From NCBI RefSeq assembly GCF_001421415.1, contig NZ_LMKH01000007.1, positions 1 through 48,256 on the forward strand: a DNA stretch of 48,256 nt, given 5' to 3'. Numbering within the stretch: the stretch's first letter is position 1; each line of letters begins with the position of its first letter. Source of the stretch: Sphingomonas sp. Leaf208 (GTDB lineage: Bacteria; Pseudomonadota; Alphaproteobacteria; Sphingomonadales; Sphingomonadaceae). This document shows, one piece after another, positions 24,111 through 33,091 of this stretch. Position numbers and translations under genes: made by a program. Below the pieces are notes generated by a model. The model ran no database searches. It had not been told where the DNA came from and was given only the letters and a program-made list of their open reading frames with translations.

Positions 24111-26393
24111 TCAGAACCCGATATCGACGCGCAGGCCGTAGGTGCGTGGCCGGATGATCGAATAAGCCGGGGCGACCTGATCGGTGAACGGCGCGTTGAG
24201 GACGCCGCGCTTGTCGAGCACGTTGTTGACGAACCCGAGCAGCCGGACGCGTTCCATCACGGTGACGGAGGCGCGCGCGTCGAACTGGTTGAAATTCCCC
24301 CGCGTGTTGGTGTTGCCGAACGCGACGGGGGCGGACGAGACGTAGCGATGCGCGATCTCGAACGTCGGTGCCAGTTTGACGTTCGGCAGGTCGAGCACGA
24401 GATTGTTGGCGACCGCCCATTTCGACGACCCCGGCAGCGTCGTGCCCGACGCGTAGCCACCGCCGACCGCGAAGCTGTCCGGCAACAGGCTGGTAAGTTG
24501 CGCATCTTGATAGGTGACGTTCGAGCTGAACGTCAGCGCCCTGGTCAGTTTGACGGTGCCCGAGAACTCGACGCCGCCGATGTTCGCGCTGCCGGCGTTG
24601 GTGACGTAGGAGTAAAAGGCAGGTGCCGGGCCGAACAGTCGTGCCTGGATGTTCTTCCAGTCGATCGTGAACACCGTGGCGTCGAGCAGGATGCGGTTGT
24701 CGAACAGGCCGAACTTCACGCCGGCCTCGTAATTGTCGACCGTGTCACTGTCGTACGCGGCGGGAATAGCCGACAGCAGCCCGGCATTCGGATTGATCCC
24801 GCCGACCCGGAAGCCCTTCGAATAGGTCGCGTAGGCGAGGAAGCCGGGAACCGGCCGGAATGAGATCGTCGCCTTGGGCGTGAAGCCGTCCTCCTTCTGG
24901 TCGACGCTGCCCCCCGAGCCGACCGGCGTGTATCCGCCCGGATAGCCGCCGAGCGCGCCGGCCTGGTTGGTGACGGTCGCCTTGGCGCGCGTGTCGTAAT
25001 AGCGGCCGCCGACGGAGATCTCGAACTGCTCGACCGGCCGCCACGACAACTCGCCGAAGATGCCGAGATCGGTGTTCAGCGTGTCGGAGGCATAGCCGTA
25101 GATGCGGTCGTTGGGCGTCAACTGCGTCCCGCTATAGCCGCCGAACAGTGCCGGATTGGCGTTGATGAAGGCGCCGGCACCCTGCTGGTAGATCTGGTCG
25201 TAGCTGAATTTCTTCGCGCGCAGGTAGCTTGCACCGATCAGCCAGCGGACTGGACCATTGCCCGCGGACGCAAGCCGCGCCTCGACCTGCTTGATGTTCG
25301 CGGTTGCGTCGCCGAGAGAATAGGCGGCGGCGTCGCCCGTCGTGACGCCGGTGACATAGGCATAGGGGTAGGAGAAGACGGTTCTGTTCTTCTTCTTGTC
25401 GACCGAGCCGAACACGGTGAAGTTCGCGAACCCAAGATCCTGGTCGAGGCGTAGCGAATTGAGAAAGAAGCTCGTCTTCTGCGGCTCCTCGCGCGCCGAC
25501 ACGCGGGTCAGCGAATCCAGCGAGGTGAGGTAGGTCTGGTCGGACAGCTTGCTCTGCTGATAGGTCGCCAGATACGTGATCTTGGTCCCCTCGGCCGGCG
25601 TGAAGACGATCGACCCGCGCGCGCCGCGGGTGCGGAAATCGTTGCTGCCCTGGTTGTTGGTGCCGGTATTGTCGAGATAGCCTGCATCATAGCGTTGCAG
25701 CGCCATCACGCGGACGGCGAGCTTGTCCTTGATGATCGGCAGGTTGAACATGACCTTGCCGGCGTAGTTCAGGTCGCCGCTCGCGTTCTTGGTCGAACCG
25801 ATCAGGCCCTGTGCGGCGGCGTCGATCTTGCCCGGATCGGCGGTCTTGACGACGTAGTTGACGAGACCGCCGAGCGTCGACGAACCGAATAGCGTACCCT
25901 GCGGCCCGCGCAACACCTCGACGCGGTCGAGATCGAAGGTGTCGACGTCGGGGATGCCGATCGGGAAGCCCGGCTCGACCAGCGGAATCTCGTTGAGATA
26001 ATAGCCGACCGTGGTCTGACCCTGCTCGTGGTAAGTGGTCGCAGCGATCCCGCGGATCACGACTTCCGATATGCCCGGCTGGTAATCGTTGAAGACGACG
26101 CCCGGCAGGCGCGCGATATAGTCGGAGAGGCTGTTGGCGTTGGCCTTGGCAAGCTGGTCGCCCGTCACCGCGCTGATCGGCATCGCGACGTTGCGCAGCG
26201 ATTCGTTGCGCTTTGTCGCGGTCACGACGATGTCGTCGGAGCTGTTCGTGACCGGCTCGGACGCTACGGGCGCGTCCGGAGACGCGTTGCCGGGCGCCGT
26301 GGTGCTGGCGACCTGTGCGGCCGCGGGAGTCGCGGTCAGCGAGAGCGCTGTTGCGCTCACCAACGCCGTCGTAGTGAGAAACCGGTATGTCAT
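24111..26393 (-). CDS. TonB-dependent outer-membrane receptor
   Basis: 760 residues. Signal peptide TTTALVSATALSLTATPAAA, then a TonB-box-like segment DDIVVTATKR, a plug domain (NSLSDYIARLPGVVFNDY, VEVLRGPQGTLFGSSTLGG) and a long beta-barrel ending in the aromatic-terminated strand YGLRVDIGF. There is no STN domain, so it should transport without transenvelope signalling. Ligand unknown. Co-operonic with an S9 peptidase and an esterase, it resembles sphingomonad loci for peptide or aromatic ester uptake. The ATG at 26393 follows GGCGAG. Confidence 0.92.
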   Translation of the reverse strand: MTYRFLTTTALVSATALSLTATPAAAQVASTTAPGNASPDAPVASEPVTNSSDDIVVTATKRNESLRNVAMPISAVTGDQLAKANANSLSDYIARLPGVVFNDYQPGISEVVIRGIAATTYHEQGQTTVGYYLNEIPLVEPGFPIGIPDVDTFDLDRVEVLRGPQGTLFGSSTLGGLVNYVVKTADPGKIDAAAQGLIGSTKNASGDLNYAGKVMFNLPIIKDKLAVRVMALQRYDAGYLDNTGTNNQGSNDFRTRGARGSIVFTPAEGTKITYLATYQQSKLSDQTYLTSLDSLTRVSAREEPQKTSFFLNSLRLDQDLGFANFTVFGSVDKKKNRTVFSYPYAYVTGVTTGDAAAYSLGDATANIKQVEARLASAGNGPVRWLIGASYLRAKKFSYDQIYQQGAGAFINANPALFGGYSGTQLTPNDRIYGYASDTLNTDLGIFGELSWRPVEQFEISVGGRYYDTRAKATVTNQAGALGGYPGGYTPVGSGGSVDQKEDGFTPKATISFRPVPGFLAYATYSKGFRVGGINPNAGLLSAIPAAYDSDTVDNYEAGVKFGLFDNRILLDATVFTIDWKNIQARLFGPAPAFYSYVTNAGSANIGGVEFSGTVKLTRALTFSSNVTYQDAQLTSLLPDSFAVGGGYASGTTLPGSSKWAVANNLVLDLPNVKLAPTFEIAHRYVSSAPVAFGNTNTRGNFNQFDARASVTVMERVRLLGFVNNVLDKRGVLNAPFTDQVAPAYSIIRPRTYGLRVDIGF

Positions 26394-26550
26394 TAGCTCG
26401 CCCCCAATGCTCGGCGACCGGCACCTCTGGCGCCGTCCGCATCAAATTGCCCGAACCGTCCTGCGGCCATCTGCGGTCTTTTCGACCGTCGCGGCTCTGA
26501 TCTTGAGGGTATAGGGTCCGCTCAAACTGGAACCGTACAAACATCCAGTC

Positions 26551-28068
26551 CTATGATGTCGACGGGACCAAGGCGTGCCGATCGTCGGCGCTGGACCCGG
26601 CGGCGGGGATGCCGCCTGCCGCGGCCAGCGAGGTCAGCGCGCGTACCGCTTCGGCTTCGGTCAGGCTGGCAAAGCCGAGGCGGAGGCCGCGTGGCGCGTC
26701 GTCGGTGGTCGCGAACGACGCGGAGGTGGCGAGGCTGAGGCCGTGCTCCGGCGCTCCGGCTTCGATCCGGTCGAGCAGCGCAGGGTCGGCGAACCGCAGC
26801 CAGAAGGCGAGGCCGCCATCGGGGACGCGGTAGTCGATCGCGGCACCGAACGTCGCGGCGAGCGCCTGGTCGAACGCGGTGCGCCGCTTGGCATAGACCT
26901 GAGTCACGCGGCGTGCGTGGCGGCGAAGTTCGCCTTCGACGATCAGGTCCGCCGCGGCATCCTCGGTTAGGGTGTTGCCCATGCCGTCGGTCAGCGAGAC
27001 GCCGTGCGCCACCGCCTCGATGAAGGCGCTGGGGGCGGCGATATAGCCGACGCGCAACGCCGGCAGGAGCAGCTTCGACAGCGAACCCACATAGATCACG
27101 CGGCCGGGCGCATAGCTCGCCATCGGCAGCAGCGGCTGCGATTCGAAATGGAATTCGTGGTCGTAATCGTCCTCGATCACCGCGAAGCCGAATTGCCGCG
27201 CGAGTTCGAGCACGCGCAGGCGCCGTTCGGGGCGTAGCGCGACGGTGGTCGGGAACTGGTGATGCGGGGTGAGGAAGATCGCGCGGACGCGGTGCTTGCG
27301 GCAGGCGCGCTCGATCGCCTCGACATCCGCGCCGTTCTCGTCGAGCCCGACCGGGACGATGTTGGCGCCGAGATCGGTGAAGGCGGCGACCGCGGGTTCG
27401 TAGGTGAGGGCCTCGACCAGCACGGTATCGCCTGGCTGCAACAGCGTGCGCGCGGCGAGGTAAATGCCGTTCTGGCTGCCGCGCGTGATGCAGATATCGT
27501 CGGCGGTGACCGCCAGCCCGCGTTCGCCGCGCAGCATTGTCGCGACCGCCTCGCGCAATCGGGGCGAGCCGCGTGGATCGCGATATTGCAGTCGGTTGTC
27601 GCGGCTCGCGCGCTGCACCGCGGTCCGATAGGCGCGCGAGAGGATGTCGGCCGGAAACAGGCGACCGTCCGGCGCACCCTCGTCGAGCTTGATGCCCTTG
27701 CCGGGCGACAGCGCGAGTGATCGTTCGGGCGGCGCGCGGAAGCGGTATTCGGGCGCGGTGGTGGCGCTCGGCATCGAGGGTCGCGGTGGTGGCTTGCGCA
27801 GCTCGGTCGACAGCGCCGCGACGACGGTGCCGCGCGTGCCCTCCGACAGCAGCCAGCCTTGCGAGATTAGATCCTCATAGGCGAGGACAACGGTCTTGCG
27901 GTTGACGCCGAGGATTGTCGCGAGTTCGCGGCTGCTCGGCAGGAAGGCGCCGGGGGGCAGGCGGCCGCGCTCGATCTCGTGGATGATCGCGTGGACGATC
28001 TGGAGGTAGAGCGGCGTCCGCAAGGCCGGGTCGATGCGGCCCAGCGTGATCTTCCAGGGTCTCAGCAT
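26551..28068 (-). CDS. MocR-type regulator (GntR helix-turn-helix plus aminotransferase domain)
   Basis: 505 residues. An N-terminal GntR winged helix (TPLYLQIVHAIIHEIERG, LPSSRELATILGVNRKTVVL) is joined to a fold-type I aminotransferase-like domain with ITRGSQNGIYLAA, the pyridoxal-phosphate lysine in YVGSLSKLLLPALRVGYI and FWLRFADPALL. MocR proteins, for example PdxR and GabR, sense pyridoxal phosphate or an amino compound and regulate a neighbouring gene. Likely targets are the TonB-receptor operon 158 bases downstream or the PaiB-like gene 65 bases upstream on the same strand. Specificity cannot be told. Confidence 0.9.
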   Translation of the reverse strand: MLRPWKITLGRIDPALRTPLYLQIVHAIIHEIERGRLPPGAFLPSSRELATILGVNRKTVVLAYEDLISQGWLLSEGTRGTVVAALSTELRKPPPRPSMPSATTAPEYRFRAPPERSLALSPGKGIKLDEGAPDGRLFPADILSRAYRTAVQRASRDNRLQYRDPRGSPRLREAVATMLRGERGLAVTADDICITRGSQNGIYLAARTLLQPGDTVLVEALTYEPAVAAFTDLGANIVPVGLDENGADVEAIERACRKHRVRAIFLTPHHQFPTTVALRPERRLRVLELARQFGFAVIEDDYDHEFHFESQPLLPMASYAPGRVIYVGSLSKLLLPALRVGYIAAPSAFIEAVAHGVSLTDGMGNTLTEDAAADLIVEGELRRHARRVTQVYAKRRTAFDQALAATFGAAIDYRVPDGGLAFWLRFADPALLDRIEAGAPEHGLSLATSASFATTDDAPRGLRLGFASLTEAEAVRALTSLAAAGGIPAAGSSADDRHALVPSTS

Positions 28069-28133
28069 TGGCCCGCTCTCCCGATCGTGGAGCGGCTAGC
28101 ATAGGGGGCCAAGTCCTGGCGGCAAGTCGTGTT

Positions 28134-28721
28134 CTATGCCTGCTTCCGTGCGAACCTTTGCATCCAGGATACGAGGGCTTTGTCGGGGTGGCGTTCGAGG
28201 ATCGCCGCGAAGGTGGCGGGTGCCTCGTCCTGGCCGAGCTTGAAGCGACCCGACAGGCTGGTGACTTCGGCGCGGAAGGCGATGATCGCGGCGGCCATGC
28301 CGTCGTAGCGTGGGCCGAGTTCGCGCGGCGTCCAGTGCTCGCCCTCCATCGCGAAAGTGAGGGCGCCCAGTGCGTGGTCGGTCTCGTCGGGGAGGAAGAC
28401 GAGCTGCGCGTCGATGACGAGTTGCGCGTAGTTCCAGGTCGGTCCCCAGTCGCGGCGGTCGGCATGTTCGGGCGAGACATAGCCGTTCGGGCCGTTGACG
28501 AGGATCGTCGCGGTCGGCGCCTGCGTCAGCTGCGCGTGCAGCGGATTGCGCCGCCCCATGTGGCCGAGCAGGTGCGTGAGCCGTCCCTCCGCATCATATT
28601 CGCCAAGCAGCGGGAGCAGGCTGGGCGGGGCGTGGCCTGGCGCCGTCACCCAGGCGAGCGGATAGCCCGCGATCAGATCGCGCACGTCGCTGTTGTCGAA
28701 CGTTTCGAAAATCCCGGTCAT
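28134..28721 (-). CDS. PaiB-like FMN-binding negative transcriptional regulator
   Basis: 195 residues. The pattern of PaiB/FMN-binding split-barrel proteins is clear: an N-terminal SDVRDLIAGYPLAWVTAP, then THLLGHMGRRNPLHAQL, PNGYVSPEHAD and TWNYAQLVIDAQLVFL, and the C-terminal RFKLGQDEAPATFAAIL. Members are annotated as repressors, although many may be flavin oxidoreductases. It begins at an ATG at 28721, divergent from the amidohydrolase gene (198 bases between the starts), and precedes the MocR gene with a 65-base gap, suggesting a two-regulator unit. Confidence 0.85.
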   Translation of the reverse strand: MTGIFETFDNSDVRDLIAGYPLAWVTAPGHAPPSLLPLLGEYDAEGRLTHLLGHMGRRNPLHAQLTQAPTATILVNGPNGYVSPEHADRRDWGPTWNYAQLVIDAQLVFLPDETDHALGALTFAMEGEHWTPRELGPRYDGMAAAIIAFRAEVTSLSGRFKLGQDEAPATFAAILERHPDKALVSWMQRFARKQA

Positions 28722-28919
28722 GCGGGAGCAGGCGCGGTGGCAGGGCGGTGGTGCGTCATGATCTCCCCTTATGCGGCCACTCTCGCGACCCGCCTCGTCG
28801 CCGCAAGCGCCAACACGCAAAATCCGGGAGGGCCAGCTTGGCTCCGCCGGGATTGGAAAATTGGCGGGTCCGCGCTGCGTCGGCGTCTGACACGATCGTC
28901 CGATGATGGGAGCATGACG

Positions 28920-30578
28920 ATGATCGACCGGCGGATGGTGTTGGCAGGCGGGGTGGCTTGGGCGTCGGTGGGACGGGCGCTGGCGATCGAGCGCGTGCTG
29001 GACGTCGCCTATGTCAACGCGAATGCCTGGACCGGCGACCCGCGGCAGCCGTATACCGACGCGATCGGCCTCGTCGGCGACCGGATCGTCGCGACCGGGT
29101 CGGGGGCGGTGAAGGCGGCGATCGGTCGCGCAACCAAGGTGATCGACCTTAAGGGCGCGTTCGTGACGCCGGGGTTCATCGACAACCACACGCATTTCAT
29201 GATCGGCTCGGCTGCGCTGATGCAGCCGGATCTGCTGTCCGCCACCACGATTCCCGACTTCGCCGCGCGGCTCGGTGCGGCGGCGAGGGCGCGGCCGGGC
29301 AAGTGGATCCTCGGTGGCAGCTGGGACGAGCAGCGTCTGGGCGGCCAGTTGCCGACGCGCGTGTGGATCGATGCGGCGACAGGGGACACGCCGGTCGCAA
29401 TCCCGCGCACCGACCTGCACATGTATTTGCTCAACAGCGCGGCGCTGAAGATCGCGGGGATCACGCGCGATACGCCCGACATCGCGGGCGGCGTCATCGT
29501 CCGCGACGCGCAGGGCGAGCCCACCGGCATCCTGAAGGACAACGCCAAGGCGCTGGCCGAGCGGGTGTTCCCGGTGCCGACGCCGAGCGAATGGCAGGCG
29601 ATTATGCGCGGCGGCATCGCCCATGCGCTCAGCCGCGGCTTCACGCAGGTTCATACCCCCGAACCGTTCGACTGGACGACGTACGAGACCGCGCGGCAGC
29701 TTCGCGCCAAGGGCGAGACCGACCTGCGATTCTACTGCTTCGTGCCGATCCGCGACTGGGAGAAGATGGCCGCGATCGTCAAGGCCGAGGGGCGCGGCGA
29801 CGACTGGGTGCGCTGGGGTGCGGTCAAGGCGCTTGCGGATGGCTCGCTCGGCTCGCGCACCGCGGTGTTCCGCGACGCCTATACCGACGCGCACGACCAG
29901 CACGGCGTCCGCGTCACCAGCTTGGCCGACTTGAAGGCGTATGTCGGCGGTGCGGACAGGGCGGGCTTGCACGTCACCACGCACGCGATCGGCGACCTCG
30001 CCAACGACGACGTGCTCGATCTGTATGCGGAGATTGTCCGCGAGAACGGCGCGCGTGATCGTCGCTTCCGGATCGAGCATGCGCAGCATCTGTCGCAGGC
30101 GGCGATCCCGCGCTTTGCCAAACAGCACGTTATCGCCTCGGTCCAGCCGTTCCATGCGATCGACGACGGACGCTGGGCAATCGAGCGGATCGGCCAGGCG
30201 CGGCTGCGCGGCACGTACGCGTTCCGCTCGCTGATCGACAGCGGGGCGACCGTCACGTTCGGATCGGACTGGCCGGTCGGGCCGCTCGATGCGATCGAGG
30301 GCATCTACGCCGCTGTCACACGCGAGACGATCGACGGCAAGAACCCGGCAGGCTGGCTTCCTGACCAGAAGACGACGGTCGCCCAGGCGCTGACCGCGTA
30401 CACCGTCAACAACGCCTACGCCGGGTTCCAGGACGGCAAGCTCGGTCGGATCGCACCCAGCTATCTGGCCGACCTGACCGTGCTTGATACGGACCTTCTG
30501 GTGACGCCCGTCGAACAGGTCAAAAGGGTTAAGGTCGTTCGTACGATAGTCGGCGGCAGGGAGCGCTTTAAGGCATAA
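28920..30578 (+). CDS. YtcJ-like amidohydrolase with Tat signal
   Basis: 552 residues. MIDRRMVLAGGVAWASVGRA is a Tat-type export signal. The amidohydrolase fold has the first metal motif in NHTHF, a likely carboxylated lysine in VKALADGSLGSRTA, a histidine in HAIGD, another in RIEHAQ and the metal Asp in FGSDWPVG. The C-terminus SYLADLTVLD is the usual return of the small beta domain. Enzymes of the YtcJ type act on N-substituted amides or formamides; the substrate here is unknown. ATG 28920 lies seven bases from GGGAG. ATG 28914 is also possible. The frame is open upstream but that part has no homology. Confidence 0.88.
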   Translation: MIDRRMVLAGGVAWASVGRALAIERVLDVAYVNANAWTGDPRQPYTDAIGLVGDRIVATGSGAVKAAIGRATKVIDLKGAFVTPGFIDNHTHFMIGSAALMQPDLLSATTIPDFAARLGAAARARPGKWILGGSWDEQRLGGQLPTRVWIDAATGDTPVAIPRTDLHMYLLNSAALKIAGITRDTPDIAGGVIVRDAQGEPTGILKDNAKALAERVFPVPTPSEWQAIMRGGIAHALSRGFTQVHTPEPFDWTTYETARQLRAKGETDLRFYCFVPIRDWEKMAAIVKAEGRGDDWVRWGAVKALADGSLGSRTAVFRDAYTDAHDQHGVRVTSLADLKAYVGGADRAGLHVTTHAIGDLANDDVLDLYAEIVRENGARDRRFRIEHAQHLSQAAIPRFAKQHVIASVQPFHAIDDGRWAIERIGQARLRGTYAFRSLIDSGATVTFGSDWPVGPLDAIEGIYAAVTRETIDGKNPAGWLPDQKTTVAQALTAYTVNNAYAGFQDGKLGRIAPSYLADLTVLDTDLLVTPVEQVKRVKVVRTIVGGRERFKA

Positions 30579-30914
30579 TACCGAACACGATCCATTGGTT
30601 ATCCCAACTAGAATTCATTATATGCGTTAAAAGAATGGCCGTTGGAGCTAGATGAGCGAACGATCGTAGTTGTAGATCGGAGGAGCTACCGGGAACGTCT
30701 GAATGTGGGGCAACGTGTCCGAGTGGCTGCCTCGCTACGGAGCTTGCGCACGGCACAGTCTACGCGGGCTAGTTTAATCGATCACACGCTAGCTGAAAGC
30801 CGCTGGCCAACCGGGACTTCAGGGCATTGGGCACCTGTCAATGCTGACCGTCGTGCGGGGCACGGGTAAGGAAGCAGCTTGCTATCCAAAAGAAATTGCG
30901 CAGGACTACGTAGC
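30579..30914. other. Gene-free interval before the halogenase
   Basis: 336 bases without a credible gene. It holds one diverged 60-nt element (30653-30712) and presumably the promoter of the halogenase / DUF6445 pair. No hairpin with a T run, riboswitch or tRNA was recognised. Confidence 0.5.
30653..30712 (+). repeat. 60-nt intergenic element, copy 5 (diverged)
   Basis: Begins TGAGCGAACG and ends ATGTGGGGCA. It is the most diverged copy, but the same length. Internal stop codons in the frame open in other copies show it is not coding here. Confidence 0.55.
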
Positions 30915-32423
30915 ATGAAGCGCGTGCAACGTCTTGTAATCCTTGGCGGAGGAACCGCGGGGTGGATGACCGCCGCGGCTTTGAGCGCCACATTCGGCGA
31001 CCTGGTCAAGATCAGCATCCTCGAATCCGACGCAATCGGCACCGTCGGTGTCGGCGAGGCGACTATCCCAACGATCCACTGGTTCAACCAGTTGGTCGGA
31101 CTGGACGAGGAGGCGTTCGTCGCGGCGACGAAAGCGAGTTTCAAGCTGGGCATCGAATTCGTCGATTGGGCGCGACCCGGCACGCGGTATTTCCACCCGT
31201 TTGGTCGCTACGGCGTCGATCTTGGACCAGTACCGTTCCATCAGCACTGGTTGCGGGCCAAGGGGGATGGGCTCGATCGGCCGCTCTCAACCTATTCACT
31301 CGTCGCGCAGCTTGCCGCCGCCGGCCGCTTCGCGAAGCCCGTGGACGACCCACGGTCGATCCTGTCAACGCTCGGCTATGCCTATCATTTCGACGCTGGC
31401 CTCTACGCCCGCCACTTACGCCAACTTGCCGAAAAACGCGGCGTCGTCCGGCACGAGGGCATGCTGCGCGATATCGAGCGTGATCCCGAAACCGGCTTCG
31501 TGACCGCTTTGACAAGTGACCGGGGTGAGCGATTGGAAGGCGATCTCTTCATCGACTGCTCAGGCTTCCGTGCCCTGCTTATCGACGAGACGATGGGCGC
31601 GCAGTTCGAGGACTGGTCGCACTGGTTACCTTGCGACCGCGCAGTCGCGGTGCCGTGCGCGCGCATCGCCGCGACGACGCCGTTTACGCGGTCGACGCTG
31701 CGCCCCGCCGGCTGGCAGTGGCGGATCCCGCTCCAGCACAGCACCGGCAACGGCTATGTCTATGCGAGCAGCTTCGTGTCGGACGACGAGGCGGTGGCGA
31801 CCCTGCTCTCCAACCTCGATGGCGAAGCGCTGGCGGATCCACGCATGCTGCGCTTTACCGCAGGGTTCCGGCGCGAGGCATGGCGCGGCAATGTCGTTGC
31901 GATCGGGTTGTCATCGGGGTTCCTCGAGCCGCTCGAATCGACCAGTATTCACTTGATCCAGAGTGGCATCGCCAAGCTTATCACGCTGTTCCCGGATGCC
32001 GATTGCGACCCCGCGCTGGCGCGTCAGTTCAACACGCTGTTCGCGCGCGACATGGACGGCATTCGCGACTTTCTGATCCTGCACTATCACGCGACGCAGG
32101 GCCATGACGCGCCGCTCTGGCAACACACTCGTCATATGACGCCGCCTCCCACGCTGGTCGACAAGATGGCGCAATATACGCGCGCCGGACGTCTGATGTT
32201 GAGTGCCGACGAACTGTTCCGCGAGGCAAGCTGGCTCGCCGTGCTGGAGGGGCAGGGGGTGGGCGCCTTGGGCCATGCGCCGTTGGCCGATACCCTCGAT
32301 GCGGCGACAAACCGCCGCCAGCTCAACCAGATCGAGACGGTCATCGCGCGCGCGACGCCCACGCTGCCCTTGCATGACGCGGCCATCGCAGCGCTCGTTG
32401 CCCCGCAGGTCGCCGCGAGATGA
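30915..32423 (+). CDS. Flavin-dependent tryptophan-halogenase family protein
   Basis: 502 residues. FAD site GGGTAGWM (11-18), the VGVGEATIPTI segment, the catalytic lysine in ASFKLGIEF (Lys77, equivalent to Lys79 of PrnA), the halogenase signature GWQWRIPL near residue 270, and PLESTSIHLIQSG carrying the glutamate near 345 are all present. A reduced-flavin-fed halogenation is therefore possible. Many homologues beside TonB receptors have unknown substrates, possibly surface or carbohydrate-linked. The ATG at 30915 has AGGA upstream. The stop overlaps the start of the DUF6445 gene (ATGA at 32420). No flavin reductase gene is adjacent. Confidence 0.9.
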   Translation: MKRVQRLVILGGGTAGWMTAAALSATFGDLVKISILESDAIGTVGVGEATIPTIHWFNQLVGLDEEAFVAATKASFKLGIEFVDWARPGTRYFHPFGRYGVDLGPVPFHQHWLRAKGDGLDRPLSTYSLVAQLAAAGRFAKPVDDPRSILSTLGYAYHFDAGLYARHLRQLAEKRGVVRHEGMLRDIERDPETGFVTALTSDRGERLEGDLFIDCSGFRALLIDETMGAQFEDWSHWLPCDRAVAVPCARIAATTPFTRSTLRPAGWQWRIPLQHSTGNGYVYASSFVSDDEAVATLLSNLDGEALADPRMLRFTAGFRREAWRGNVVAIGLSSGFLEPLESTSIHLIQSGIAKLITLFPDADCDPALARQFNTLFARDMDGIRDFLILHYHATQGHDAPLWQHTRHMTPPPTLVDKMAQYTRAGRLMLSADELFREASWLAVLEGQGVGALGHAPLADTLDAATNRRQLNQIETVIARATPTLPLHDAAIAALVAPQVAAR

Positions 32424-33091
32424 CGACGCCCGACGTGCGGGCGCGCCGTATCGGTAAGGAAGGGGAGCCGGTAGTCGTCATCGACCACTTCGTCCCCGAT
32501 CCCCACGCGCTGCGAGTTTTTGCCGCGACCCAGGATTATGGCCCGGCAGGACGACACTACCCCGGCATCGCGGCAACGCTTCCCGATAGCTATATGCGCG
32601 ATCAAGGGGCGCTCATCGCGACGATCGCGAAGCAGGTTTTTGGGATGTCGGCCGGGCTGTCGGTGTTGGAGGCGCGCTTCTCAATCGTGACGATGGCGCC
32701 GTCCGCGCTGTCGATCGAGCAACGCCTGCCGCACGTTGATGCGGTGGAGCCTGGACGGCTGGCGCTGATCCATTATCTCGTGCCCGACAAAACCGGCGGT
32801 ACCGCGTTCTACCGGCATCGTTCGACCGGGTTCGAGACGATCGACGCCAGTCGCCGCGATACTTATTTCGCCGCGCTTAACCGGGATCTGGTGAAGCACG
32901 GCGCACCCGAGTCCTATATCGCCGGTGACACGCAGCTGTTCGAACGGATCGCGCGCATCGACGGCGTGTACAATCGTGCGCTGCTGTATCGCAGCAGCCT
33001 GCTGCATTCGGGTGAGATCGCGGACGGCGTGTCGCTGGCGTCCGACCCGCAAACCGGACGCCTGACGATCACTGGCTTCTTCGCCGGTTAG
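32420..33091 (+). CDS. DUF6445-family protein, possible 2-oxoglutarate/Fe(II) oxygenase fold
   Basis: 223 residues, cytoplasmic. Translationally coupled to the halogenase by an ATGA overlap. The sequence shows RLPHVDAV (His105-x-Asp107), a distal His196 in SSLLHSGEI and an Arg214 in GRLTITGFF, the order expected of a 2-His-1-carboxylate iron site plus 2-oxoglutarate-binding Arg. That functional reading is my inference; the family is officially of unknown function. Its stop overlaps by two bases the stop of the glycosidase-like gene on the other strand, so the two transcription units meet tail to tail. Confidence 0.75.
   Translation: MTTPDVRARRIGKEGEPVVVIDHFVPDPHALRVFAATQDYGPAGRHYPGIAATLPDSYMRDQGALIATIAKQVFGMSAGLSVLEARFSIVTMAPSALSIEQRLPHVDAVEPGRLALIHYLVPDKTGGTAFYRHRSTGFETIDASRRDTYFAALNRDLVKHGAPESYIAGDTQLFERIARIDGVYNRALLYRSSLLHSGEIADGVSLASDPQTGRLTITGFFAG

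Noticed and set aside
22012..26393. Lasso-peptide locus (TonB receptor plus S9 isopeptidase, as in sphingomonads)
   Set aside because: No precursor peptide, B or C maturation genes are nearby, and the S9 protein looks like an ordinary acylaminoacyl/prolyl oligopeptidase.
28068..28919. N-terminal extension of the amidohydrolase by 284 codons
   Set aside because: The frame is open but runs antisense to the PaiB-like gene and lacks homology; the Tat signal and ribosome site fix the start near 28920.
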